From the NCBI GenBank assembly GCA_014804445.1, contig JAAUZU010000019.1:7104-71103 (forward strand): a stretch of 64,000 bases of DNA, written 5' to 3'. Each line of letters opens with the position of its first letter. Position 1 is the first letter of the stretch. The DNA is from Lachnospiraceae bacterium. Lineage in GTDB: Bacteria; Bacillota; Clostridia; Lachnospirales; Lachnospiraceae. Shown piece after piece: positions 18,305 to 26,378 of the stretch. Made by a program: the position numbers and the translations under genes. The notes below the pieces were generated by a model. That model ran no database searches. It saw only the letters and a list, made by a program, of their open reading frames with translations, and was not told where the DNA came from.

Positions 18305-18547
18305 TTAAAATCCTGCCATCATGAGACCAATTAATTGGTCTCTCTGGGTGGCGGCTTCCGCGCCCTTTCCTTTTCTTGCCATGCCTTCAAGTTCCAGCTT
18401 GTTGGCGTTAATGCGCATCAACTTTTCCTTAAATTCTTTTTGTTCCCGTTCCGCCTCGTCGGCTCTTCTCTCAGCTCTTGCGCGGTACTGCAGCTTTATG
18501 GTATTTTCCATGGAATTTATGAGTTGCTTCATATCTGCTGCCATCAT
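18305..18547 (-). CDS. Small coiled-coil protein, unknown
   Basis: An 80-residue, highly charged helical protein (long Arg/Glu/Lys stretch around residues 20-55). GGAGAT lies upstream of a double ATG start. It contains no cysteine or recognisable domain. Flanked by the GIY-YIG gene on the opposite strand; function unknown. Confidence 0.6.
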   Translation of the reverse strand: MMAADMKQLINSMENTIKLQYRARAERRADEAEREQKEFKEKLMRINANKLELEGMARKGKGAEAATQRDQLIGLMMAGF

Positions 18548-18691
18548 ATTGGGGTATCTCCTGTTTTAAACTTATTTATATATTTATCGGCAGTTGTGGA
18601 AACTATTTAATGGTTAAGATTTGTTTTTAGGATTTCAGATAAAAACTATCAGAATGCCTATGGTATGATGTATATGTGGAGGGCAAATAGA

Positions 18692-18793
18692 ATGGAAGAT
18701 GATATATTTAGCGCGGCAGTTGACACATATCCTGCATGTATAAATTTTTATGTCAATGACTACAAAGAAATGTGGGAAAAAACGGAATTTTGA
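18692..18793 (+). CDS. Possible 33-residue ORF
   Basis: A short frame with a good GGAGGG site 9 bases upstream, just before the truncated YhcG-like gene. The product is acidic and no family was recognised. It may be a remnant of whatever preceded the truncated nuclease gene. Confidence 0.3.
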   Translation: MEDDIFSAAVDTYPACINFYVNDYKEMWEKTEF

Positions 18794-18826
18794 AAGGAGT
18801 ATACATGAAGCAACTTATAAGAAGGG

Positions 18827-19708
18827 ATGAAGAATGCAGGAAGTGGATTTTTTGATAATTTAAGTAAAGATATGAAAATAATTTTGCCGGAGGTGCAAGG
18901 ATTATCTAGTTCGAATCTCAGATATATGAAGAAATTTTATGAATTGTATAGCGATTCAAATTTTCCACAACTTGTGGGAGATTTATCGGATAAAGAGTTA
19001 TTTTCGATTCCGTGGGGACATCATAGAGTTATTATTGATAAATGTAAATTGAACAGAGAAAAGTCGATATTTTTTGTAAAGAAAACGATTTTAAATAACT
19101 GGTCAAGGGCAGTCCTCTTAAATTTCCTTGATACGGATTTATATGAGCGCCAAGGAAAGGCAATTTCGAATTTTGAATATGCATTGCCTGAACCACAAAG
19201 TGATCTTGCACAGGAAATAACCAGAGATCCATATAATTTTGATTTCGTAGCAATAGGGGAAGATTATAGTGAAAAAGAACTAAAAGATGCATTGATGGAT
19301 AATATTACAAAATTTCTTATGGAACTGGGGAAAGGGTTTGCATTTGTTGGAAGAGAATATACAATTCCTATTGAGGGAACAGAGGAAAAAATAGATCTCT
19401 TATTTTACCATTTGTATTTACATTGTTACGTTGTTGTTGAAGTTAAGATAGTGCCTTTTACATCAGGAGCTATCGGACAGTTTGGAACATATGTGAATGT
19501 TGTAGATAATTTGGTGAAAACAGATTTTGATGCAAAAACAATTGGTTTGATTATATGTAAGAGTAAAAATAATATCCTTGCAAAATATGCAGTAAATAGT
19601 TCAAAAGAACCGATAGGAATATCGGCGTATGAATTAACAAATTTGTTGCCTGTGGAATACAGAACTTCGCTGCCAACGATAGAAGAAATCGAGAATGAAC
19701 TTAGATAA
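18827..19708 (+). pseudogene. DUF1016/YhcG-like PD-(D/E)XK nuclease lacking its N-terminus
   Basis: About 293 residues. The C-terminal nuclease domain is complete: GKGFAFVGREYTI, then EKIDLLFYHLYLH and VVVEVKI supply the D...ExK residues. The central region LSSSNLRYMKKFYELY matches the family middle. Homologues are about 340-380 residues and begin with a domain of about 50 residues that is missing here. Stops lie just upstream in frame, and the AAGGG directly touches the ATG, a poor ribosome site. I infer a 5'-truncated gene. AT-rich compared with the backbone, suggesting transfer. It could still be translated from an internal start. Confidence 0.65.
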
Positions 19709-19735
19709 ATATTTTATGAGAGGTGCAAATACATA

Positions 19736-20524
19736 ATGAATGGAATCGAAAAAGGTCTCAATGCAAATCACTTAAAGCTGCTTGCCATCGTGGCAATGAC
19801 AGTGGATCATATTGCGGACTTGCTGTTCCCCGGCTTTCCGGCAGAACCGCTACCGGTTTTATTACATATTATTGGCAGGCTTACCGCGCCGATTATGTGG
19901 TTTTTCCTATGTGAAGGCTTTTTCTATACGAAAAATATCAAAAAATATATGATAAGAATGTTTTGCTTTGCGGCAATATCTCATTTTGCTTATTGCTTTG
20001 CATTTGGGATACCATATCTGCCCTACAGCACAGGCAATATTTTAAATCAGACAAGTGTTATCTGGGCATTGGCATGGGCGCTGGCGGCACTGTGGATTAT
20101 TCATGGAGATGAAAATATCCATGGAAATGAGAATATCCATGGAAAGCATAATCTGAAACAGTGGCAGAAATATGTGATGCTGACATTGATATGCCTTATT
20201 TCCTTTTCGGCGGACTGGAGCTGTATTGCGGTTATGGCTGTGGTTGCCATGTATTCAAACAGGGGAAGTCTGCCAAAGCAGATGAGGGCGATGATGATGT
20301 GGGTTCTTATCTATGCGGTTATATCTTTTTTCTGCGTCAACAAAGTATACGGTCTCATCACGCTTTTTGCGTTCTTGGTCTGTTTCCCTTTGCGGCATTA
20401 TAACGGGCAAAGGGGAAAGGCGGGCTGGATGAAGTGGCTGTTTTATGTGTACTATCCGGCACATTTGATTGTGATAGGAATATTCCGACTGGTGATGTAT
20501 GGCAATCTGCCGCTGCTGTTTTGA
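19736..20524 (+). CDS. TraX family membrane protein
   Basis: A 262-residue polytopic protein with about eight hydrophobic segments. The TraX start is clear: HLKLLAIVAMTVDHIADLLF, RLTAPIMWFFLCEGFFYTKN. F-plasmid TraX acetylates pilin, but chromosomal clostridial copies have no assigned substrate. Residues about 124-138 contain a tandem repeat (ENIHGNENIHGKHN) encoded by an 18-bp repeat at 20107-20145. GAGAGGTG precedes the start. No conjugation genes are nearby. Confidence 0.85.
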   Translation: MNGIEKGLNANHLKLLAIVAMTVDHIADLLFPGFPAEPLPVLLHIIGRLTAPIMWFFLCEGFFYTKNIKKYMIRMFCFAAISHFAYCFAFGIPYLPYSTGNILNQTSVIWALAWALAALWIIHGDENIHGNENIHGKHNLKQWQKYVMLTLICLISFSADWSCIAVMAVVAMYSNRGSLPKQMRAMMMWVLIYAVISFFCVNKVYGLITLFAFLVCFPLRHYNGQRGKAGWMKWLFYVYYPAHLIVIGIFRLVMYGNLPLLF

Positions 20525-20552
20525 TGCAGTTGCCATACATCACAAAAAATCT

Positions 20553-21524
20553 TTATAATTTTCTTGCTTTTACAATAAAGGAAGGATTTAAGAGTTTTGC
20601 TCTTGCGGCAGAGTAAAAGCGCCCTTCCTGAAAAACGTCGGCTTCCTTTTCGTCATAGGCAGATTCCTCTACCACCTGCTCGATGAGAAATCCATGATTT
20701 GCCAGACAATTTAAATAGGTGGACAGTTTCCAGTTGTGCCGGTAGAAGGCTTCGTCAACGACAACATCCCACTCCTGCACATAAGGTCGGGAGAGGACAT
20801 GCTGTCCGTTTTGCGAGTCGATACATTGCATAAGCGGATTGTCCCATGCAAAAACCAGCCTGCCACCGGTCTTTAAGTATTCTGCTATATGAATTATGGT
20901 TTTATCCAAATCCGTAGTCCAGCCAAGACCATAGATGGAAAATACCAAATCAAAATGGCTATGAGGCAGACCGGGATCCAGTTCCATGGGCGATACGAAC
21001 AGTTTCGCCTTTTTCTCCTGTTTCTGAAACAGACCTTCTGCGCGTTTAATCTGGGCGGCAGAAATGTCCAGCCCCCATAATTCCTTTGCTCCTTTTTGTT
21101 CCAGCCAGATGAGGGATTCCCCACCGCCGCAGGCGAGTTCAAGTACAGTCTTGCCCCTCATGTCGCCCAGCAGGCAAAGCGTATCCTCAGTGGGTGTAAA
21201 AAAGCCGTAATGGGGGAGGGCAGTGGTGGTCATATCCGCTTCGGCAATGCCTGCCCACCAGTTGGAGTTTTGTTCCAGTAAACGGGCAGAAGCCTCCGGC
21301 AGCAGGTTGTCGGCTTCGTTGACGAGAAATAGGCTGTCGATAGTTACGCCGAAATACTCCGCCAGCTTTGGCAGCAGCAGTAAATCCGGATTTGCCTTTC
21401 CTGTTTCCCACTTGCTTATGGCCTGTACCGTAACGCCCATAGTTTCAGCCAAATCCTCCTGACTGACCCGTCGCTTGCATCGCAAGGCGCGAATGTTTTG
21501 TCCTACCTGAATTTTACTTGTCAT
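20553..21524 (-). CDS. XRE-type regulator fused to a SAM-dependent methyltransferase
   Basis: A 323-residue protein. Residues about 5-65 form an XRE helix-turn-helix (VSQEDLAETMGVTVQAISKWE). Residues about 100-260 form a class I methyltransferase with VLELACGGGESL, WGLDISAAQI and FDLVFSIYGLGW. It may sense a substrate or SAM while controlling transcription; this is inference. AAAGGAGAATACT precedes the ATG at 21524, so the longer frame upstream is not used. Convergent with the TraX gene. Confidence 0.87.
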   Translation of the reverse strand: MTSKIQVGQNIRALRCKRRVSQEDLAETMGVTVQAISKWETGKANPDLLLLPKLAEYFGVTIDSLFLVNEADNLLPEASARLLEQNSNWWAGIAEADMTTTALPHYGFFTPTEDTLCLLGDMRGKTVLELACGGGESLIWLEQKGAKELWGLDISAAQIKRAEGLFQKQEKKAKLFVSPMELDPGLPHSHFDLVFSIYGLGWTTDLDKTIIHIAEYLKTGGRLVFAWDNPLMQCIDSQNGQHVLSRPYVQEWDVVVDEAFYRHNWKLSTYLNCLANHGFLIEQVVEESAYDEKEADVFQEGRFYSAARAKLLNPSFIVKARKL

Positions 21525-21540
21525 TTTAGTATTCTCCTTT

Positions 21541-21592
21541 CCGGGTTGGTAATTGTAGGCAATTGCGAAACGCAATTTCTGCAATCACCGGG
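21541..21592. repeat. Solo terminal-motif hairpin of the palindromic repeat family
   Basis: GGTAATTG...ATTGCGAAACGCAATT...CAATCACC forms a compact palindrome made only of the terminal motifs seen at the ends of the type A and B units (compare 5340 and 29100). It looks like a minimal or deleted copy. It lies 17 bases upstream of the XRE-methyltransferase start. Confidence 0.5.
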
Positions 21593-21768
21593 ATTCATTA
21601 TGTGTTGTGTCTCATAATATAGGAAAACAAGAAAAGCCACAAGCGAAGATTTTTTGAAAGTAGTAAACCGGAAGTTGAAGAACTTTGTGAAATTGTGTAG
21701 GAGATAAACCATATCCTATGTGCCATATCTTTTGAATTGATTGATAGAATTATCGTTGATTTGTTTTG

Positions 21769-21801
21769 ACACCTGATACCGCAAAACGCAGTATCAGGTG
21801 T
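21769..21801. terminator. Hairpin downstream of the Rpn gene
   Basis: Perfect arms ACACCTGATAC and GTATCAGGTGT. There is no T-run on either side, so termination is uncertain. Confidence 0.45.
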
Positions 21802-21816
21802 AGATGATTGATAGAT

Positions 21817-22656
21817 TTACAGATGATATTCCTTTAACATTTCCTGATAAAAGTCTTTGTCGTCCTTAAGTCGGGGAATGAAATCCGTCTTTCCGTCAGC
21901 TATCAGGCGGGAAACCAGTTCCAGCATCTTCGCTGCCTCTGCATAGCCTTTTTCGTAGCCTGTTTTATAGCCTTGCTCATGTCCTTCGTCATGTTCCTGT
22001 TTCAGCAATTCGCCCAACTGCATATACCCTTCCTCCAGTATTTTGCTCTGCTTCAGCGCCTTTATCCGCTCGTGGATTCTTTCGAGCTTTATATTGCCTG
22101 CCTGCTCCACATAAGAATCTGTGGAATCCGTGACATACTTTAAAAAGCTGACAAGCTCCTTGGGTACGTCACTTTCATTCGTACCTTTTGTGTTCAGAAA
22201 AATACGTCTTGTACCATCCTCCAGCGGGAAGTCTGCTTCCAGACACCTCGGTTCAAAGGTATAGCGGTACAGCCCTCTTCCAAAGGGGTCAAAGCTGCAG
22301 ATAAACACAATCACACTGGACTTTAACTCTTTGAAGTCCTGCCCGGGCTTTAGGGATGACAAATCCATCTCTGCCTGATGGTAGCGGCTTCTCTGCGGGA
22401 GGTTCTTTTCGTCTGTGTTCTGCATTTCCAGATTGTAGTCTACATTCCACTCACCGCTGGCAAAAATATCCAGCCGTACACAGCGGAAATCGGAACTGAA
22501 CAAGATATTACGCTCCGCCTTTACTTTGACCTTACCCACAGGCGTTCCTAAAATACACTCCAGCACCAGACGGCAGGTTTCTTCGTCCTCTAACGCTGCT
22601 GCGAACAAAAATGCATTGCTTAAATCCAAATCTTTAAATTGTTTCTTTTGTGCCAT
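21817..22656 (-). CDS. Rpn family / PD-(D/E)XK transposase-like nuclease
   Basis: A 279-residue protein starting FKDLDLSNAFLFAAALED, followed by RLDIFASGEWNVDYNLEMQN, the family's nuclease core (D...ExQ). The C-terminal tail has the usual glycine-spaced helical repeat HEQGYKTGYEKGYAEAAK. Related Rpn proteins are DNA endonucleases that promote RecA-independent recombination. AGGAGACT lies upstream. Single gene; such genes are often multicopy in Lachnospiraceae. Confidence 0.88.
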   Translation of the reverse strand: MAQKKQFKDLDLSNAFLFAAALEDEETCRLVLECILGTPVGKVKVKAERNILFSSDFRCVRLDIFASGEWNVDYNLEMQNTDEKNLPQRSRYHQAEMDLSSLKPGQDFKELKSSVIVFICSFDPFGRGLYRYTFEPRCLEADFPLEDGTRRIFLNTKGTNESDVPKELVSFLKYVTDSTDSYVEQAGNIKLERIHERIKALKQSKILEEGYMQLGELLKQEHDEGHEQGYKTGYEKGYAEAAKMLELVSRLIADGKTDFIPRLKDDKDFYQEMLKEYHL

Positions 22657-22744
22657 AGTCTCCTTTCATGGCACAAACAGGATATGGTTTTCTTCTTATC
22701 GTTATTATAAACGAATAAATATATTTTTGCAATCATTATTTTTG

Positions 22745-25258
22745 CTACTGAATGCCCCAGCCGTCAAGGGAGAAGAAGCCATAACCGGTATCCAGATTGT
22801 GCAGCCCATAGCAGCCCAGCGTATCATTGGAATCCAGATATTCCCGTCGTTCAGGCTGCCAGCTTTGAAATTCTATTGCTCCGTATAGCTCGGTGCCGGA
22901 GGCGTGTCCTTGTGCCTCGGGAGAATAGAGGATAAACTGCGCGTTTTCCTTTGGCATGTTGCCATTTGCATCCGAAAAACCGTATGGATTGCTTGCAATA
23001 TAGAGTGTGCCATCCAAAATCCACTCTTCGCCGTCATGTTTTGTATCCACAACCAGATTGCCCAAGGTCATGCTCCAGCTCGCATCGCTTATCTGCACAA
23101 TATCTTTAAAACTGCCGTGAAATCGACAGATATACTCTATGCCGTTGGGATAGCTATCGTCGTAAGCGCCCATGTCAGAATCACGGTATACTCCTGAAAA
23201 ACTACCGTCCGGATAGAGGTTAAGCATCGTCTGCCATCCGCCTGCGCCGCTGCAGAACATCATCTCCAATACGGAATCGGAATCAATGGGAAGTCCGAGG
23301 GAAGCAATATAGTCGGCAGTCTGTGCGGCGTAAGCCTCCCCTGCTTCCTGATACAATTGCAGATTTTCTGACAGGGATTTTGTGTTATCTCTGGTAAATA
23401 CGGGCTCAGTATCGTCCAAAAGAATGCTGAAGTCGTCATACAGTTTTCCGGTCTTCTCAAAGGTAGCTAAAAGGGTATAATCCGTATTGAGCAGCTGCGT
23501 GCTTTGGGCGAGATAACCGTTTATTTCTTCCATAAAGGCGGCAATTTCTTCCGGATTGAATGCTTCGTGATAGGGAGCCTCGAAATTCACATCAAAAAAA
23601 ACATGATTGTAGGCAATGGTTTCATACCCGTCTTTTAAGGTAAACAATTCATAGCTATAGCTGAACGTTCCCTGATACAACGTTGGGTTATAGCGCAGCA
23701 GATAGCTCTCCCCATTTAAAGTACACAAAAACAGCGCGTTCCAGCCGGCATGGGCATAATCGCCTTCCGTGTAAAAAATCCGCTCGTTGTTTTCATATAT
23801 TTCCACAGCCTGTCCGTTGCCGTTGTCTATTTCTTTCTGCACCAGGGTTTCTTCTATGCCGTTCCGGTTTAAATCCAGAATAAGCGGCTGGCTTACATCA
23901 GGCTCCTCGGTGTCATCCGGATTTGTGTCAGAATTAGGAGACGAAGCGGAGTCCGGTGATTCTGTGTCGTCCAAAGAGGAATCGGATTCGGATGGTACGT
24001 CGGATGCAGGCAATGTGCAGAGCTGCTCTAAAAGTTGCAGGTCTATTTGTCCGGTGTCTGCCCGATAGAGTTTATCGTGATATGCAATTTGTTGTTCGTC
24101 CAGCACGGATAAGCTTTCTATCTCATTTCCGTCTTTATCGTACCATGTGATTTGATAAAGCCATTCGTCAGGCTCTTTGACTTTCCCGGTTTTTTCGTAG
24201 TGATACTGCGTAATGTCTGCGGAAAATGTCTCTAAGGGCGCACCTGAGAGCCTTACGGGTTCTCCGCCATCCTGAGAGATGATGACCGCCAAATCTGCAT
24301 CTGCCAAATCAAATACCTTATCGGAGTAAGGATTGGTCAGAAAACAAATTACCACAACGATACAGACGGCAAGGGCGGCTGTCACAATCCAGAAAGCCGG
24401 ACGTTTGTAGTGCAGCACGGATTTTACCCGCTTCTTTACATCCGTTTCCCCAAAGGCAAGCGGACAGGCAGTGATTCGGCGGCGGTCTGCGCTACAGTCG
24501 AGTAAAGCCTGAGAATAGTCCGCTCTTGCTTCCCGACCCAACTCTCGTATTACCTTCTCATCACATGCAAGCTCAATGTCCCTGCACAGCAGAATATAAC
24601 TCAGCCACATCAGCGGATGAAACCAATAGACTGCCAGCAGCAAAAAGCCAAAGGGCTTCCACCAATGGTCATGGCGGCGCAAATGTGCCTGTTCATGTGC
24701 CAGCACGGATTCCAGCGATTCTTCCGGCAGGGAAAAGGGAATATATATCTTAGGCTTGATGATGCCAAGGATAAAGGGGGAGGCAATGTTCTCGCTCTGA
24801 TAAATATTGTCCCGAAAAAGAACAGCAGTATTGACTCTTCGCAACAGACGAAAATAGCTGATTGCGGCATATAAAAGCAGGAGGATAACACCCGCGCACC
24901 AAAAGGCTGCCAGTATGGGAAGTAATATCTGGAGAGGGTTTGCGCTTGCGCCGGGCGCCGGTGCAAAATTGTGCTCTATGATAGGGTTGAGCACGTTGTT
25001 GACTGCCGGAATACCGCTTTCAATCGAAGGTTCTGCTTCCGTCATAATTTCGGGGCGGATGGTTTCGGTACTGGGAATCAGACTCAAAGCGCTCTCGATG
25101 GAAAATGGACACACAAGGCGGACTCCCACGAGTCCCCAGAGAAGTACATTGACCCATTTGGGCGCTTTCTTTAAGACAAAGCGCAGCACAAGGACAGCCA
25201 GAATAAGCCAGCTTGCAGTAAGACTCATGTTGACAATTTTCAAAAATGAACCGGTCAT
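22745..25258 (-). CDS. BlaR1/MecR1-like M56 membrane metalloprotease with a long C-terminal extracellular region
   Basis: An 837-residue protein. The N-terminal part has four membrane helices and the zinc protease motif HEQAH (in ESVLAHEQAHLRRHD), with RDIELACDEKVI as the downstream zinc ligand region. A further membrane helix lies near residue 290. In place of a penicillin-binding sensor there is a Ser/Asp/Pro-rich linker and a domain with ILDLNRNGIEETLVQ, similar to the DxDxDG motif in the lipoprotein at 3193. Signal probably reaches BlaI by proteolysis; the ligand is unknown. Its start overlaps the blaI stop by four bases. Confidence 0.88.
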   Translation of the reverse strand: MTGSFLKIVNMSLTASWLILAVLVLRFVLKKAPKWVNVLLWGLVGVRLVCPFSIESALSLIPSTETIRPEIMTEAEPSIESGIPAVNNVLNPIIEHNFAPAPGASANPLQILLPILAAFWCAGVILLLLYAAISYFRLLRRVNTAVLFRDNIYQSENIASPFILGIIKPKIYIPFSLPEESLESVLAHEQAHLRRHDHWWKPFGFLLLAVYWFHPLMWLSYILLCRDIELACDEKVIRELGREARADYSQALLDCSADRRRITACPLAFGETDVKKRVKSVLHYKRPAFWIVTAALAVCIVVVICFLTNPYSDKVFDLADADLAVIISQDGGEPVRLSGAPLETFSADITQYHYEKTGKVKEPDEWLYQITWYDKDGNEIESLSVLDEQQIAYHDKLYRADTGQIDLQLLEQLCTLPASDVPSESDSSLDDTESPDSASSPNSDTNPDDTEEPDVSQPLILDLNRNGIEETLVQKEIDNGNGQAVEIYENNERIFYTEGDYAHAGWNALFLCTLNGESYLLRYNPTLYQGTFSYSYELFTLKDGYETIAYNHVFFDVNFEAPYHEAFNPEEIAAFMEEINGYLAQSTQLLNTDYTLLATFEKTGKLYDDFSILLDDTEPVFTRDNTKSLSENLQLYQEAGEAYAAQTADYIASLGLPIDSDSVLEMMFCSGAGGWQTMLNLYPDGSFSGVYRDSDMGAYDDSYPNGIEYICRFHGSFKDIVQISDASWSMTLGNLVVDTKHDGEEWILDGTLYIASNPYGFSDANGNMPKENAQFILYSPEAQGHASGTELYGAIEFQSWQPERREYLDSNDTLGCYGLHNLDTGYGFFSLDGWGIQ

Positions 25259-25626
25259 AGGGAACCTCCTTGCCGGAAGCGGTCGATGATTTGCTGGATT
25301 TCGTCAAGGTCTTTTTCCGTCACCCTGCGGTGTTTGGTAAAAGCCGCAATAAAACTGGGAAGGGAATCGTCAAATTTCTTCTCCACAAGTTCGTCAATCT
25401 CTGCTGCCTGCACCTCATCCTTGGAGACAAGCGATGTGACGATGGTGTTTTCATTTTTCAAAACACCGCGCTCAGACAGACGCTTTATGACAGTGTAGGT
25501 GGTGGAGCTTTTCCAGCCAAGCTGCTCCTTGCACAAAGCAACCAGCTCACCGCTTTTAATGGGTTCATGCTCCCACAGAATCAGGCAGAAGCGGTATTCG
25601 CTTTCAAAAATCTTTGGTGTGTCCAC
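25255..25626 (-). CDS. BlaI/MecI/CopY family repressor
   Basis: A 123-residue winged-helix repressor: ESEYRFCLILWEHEPIKSGEL, WKSSTTYTVIKRLSERGVL, then LVSKDEVQAAEI near the usual cleavage region, and a helical dimerisation tail. It should repress its own operon until BlaR1 inactivates it. The start has GGAGGAAAC upstream. Two dyad operators lie in the promoter. Confidence 0.93.
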   Translation of the reverse strand: MDTPKIFESEYRFCLILWEHEPIKSGELVALCKEQLGWKSSTTYTVIKRLSERGVLKNENTIVTSLVSKDEVQAAEIDELVEKKFDDSLPSFIAAFTKHRRVTEKDLDEIQQIIDRFRQGGSL

Positions 25627-25649
25627 AATGTTTCCTCCTTCACATGTAA

Positions 25650-25705
25650 TCTAACGCATTAGAGTATATGCGTAGTCTAACACGTTAGAGTGGACGTGTC
25701 AATAG
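25650..25705 (-). promoter_or_regulatory. BlaI promoter with two dyad operators
   Basis: On the minus strand TTGACA (about 25705) and TAGACT are 17 bases apart. Operators TCTAACGCATTAGA (25650-25663) and TCTAACACGTTAGA (25676-25689) are near-palindromic copies 26 bases apart; one overlaps the -10. The arrangement fits cooperative binding by a BlaI dimer pair. Confidence 0.7.
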
Positions 25706-25817
25706 ATTTCTCCAAAGTATATAAATATGCTAAAATGGAAAAAATATTTTCCTTTCATGTAGTTTTTTGCGGAAAAACCGTAGTTATATAGTAAAGACAA
25801 AAAAGGAGGCAGCGTGA

Positions 25818-26378
25818 TTGGCAGAAGATGAAAAAATCATAGAATTGTTTTTCCTGCGTTCAGAACAGGCGATACGCGAGCTGGACATAAAATATGGTAA
25901 AGTCTGTCACAGGCTTTCGTACAACATTGTAAACAGCAGGCAGGACGCGGAGGAGTGCGTCAATGACGCCTACTTAGGCGCATGGAATGCCATTCCCCCT
26001 GCAAAGCCAAAACCCTTGCAGGCTTACATCTGTAAGATCGTTCGCAACATATCCTTGAAGGTATATTACCGAAATGAAGCAGCAAAGCGGAACAGTGTTT
26101 ACGAGATTGCTATGCAGGAGCTTGAGGATTGTTTGTCTGCACCGAATACGGTTGAAGCGGAAATTGAGGCAGGAGAGCTGGCAGGCATTATCGAGAGTTT
26201 TTTAGAAACTTTGACCGTGGAGAACCGCGTTATTTTTATGCGCCGCTACGCTTACATGGATACTTATGCAGATATAGCCGCCCGTGCCGGACTATCTGAA
26301 AAGAATGTATCTGTCAGGCTTACCCGTATGCGCCGGAAGTTGAAACAGTACTTAATGGAAAGGGGAGTATGTGTATGA
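25818..26378 (+). CDS. ECF-type RNA polymerase sigma factor
   Basis: A 186-residue sigma factor with region 2 (SRQDAEECVNDAYLGAWNAIPP, LQAYICKIVRNISL) and region 4 (LTVENRVIFMRRYAYMDTYADIAARAGLSE). Start is TTG at 25818 with AGGAGG eight bases upstream. The stop overlaps the start of the next gene (ATGA), so the two are co-translated. The second gene is the likely anti-sigma partner. Confidence 0.92.
   Translation: MAEDEKIIELFFLRSEQAIRELDIKYGKVCHRLSYNIVNSRQDAEECVNDAYLGAWNAIPPAKPKPLQAYICKIVRNISLKVYYRNEAAKRNSVYEIAMQELEDCLSAPNTVEAEIEAGELAGIIESFLETLTVENRVIFMRRYAYMDTYADIAARAGLSEKNVSVRLTRMRRKLKQYLMERGVCV

Noticed and set aside
19736..20524. TraX gene taken as evidence of a conjugative element
   Set aside because: No relaxase, coupling protein or secretion genes are nearby; chromosomal TraX homologues are common in Clostridia.
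22745..25258. BlaR1-like gene as a beta-lactam resistance determinant
   Set aside because: No beta-lactamase or PBP2a gene is adjacent and the sensor lacks visible penicillin-binding motifs.
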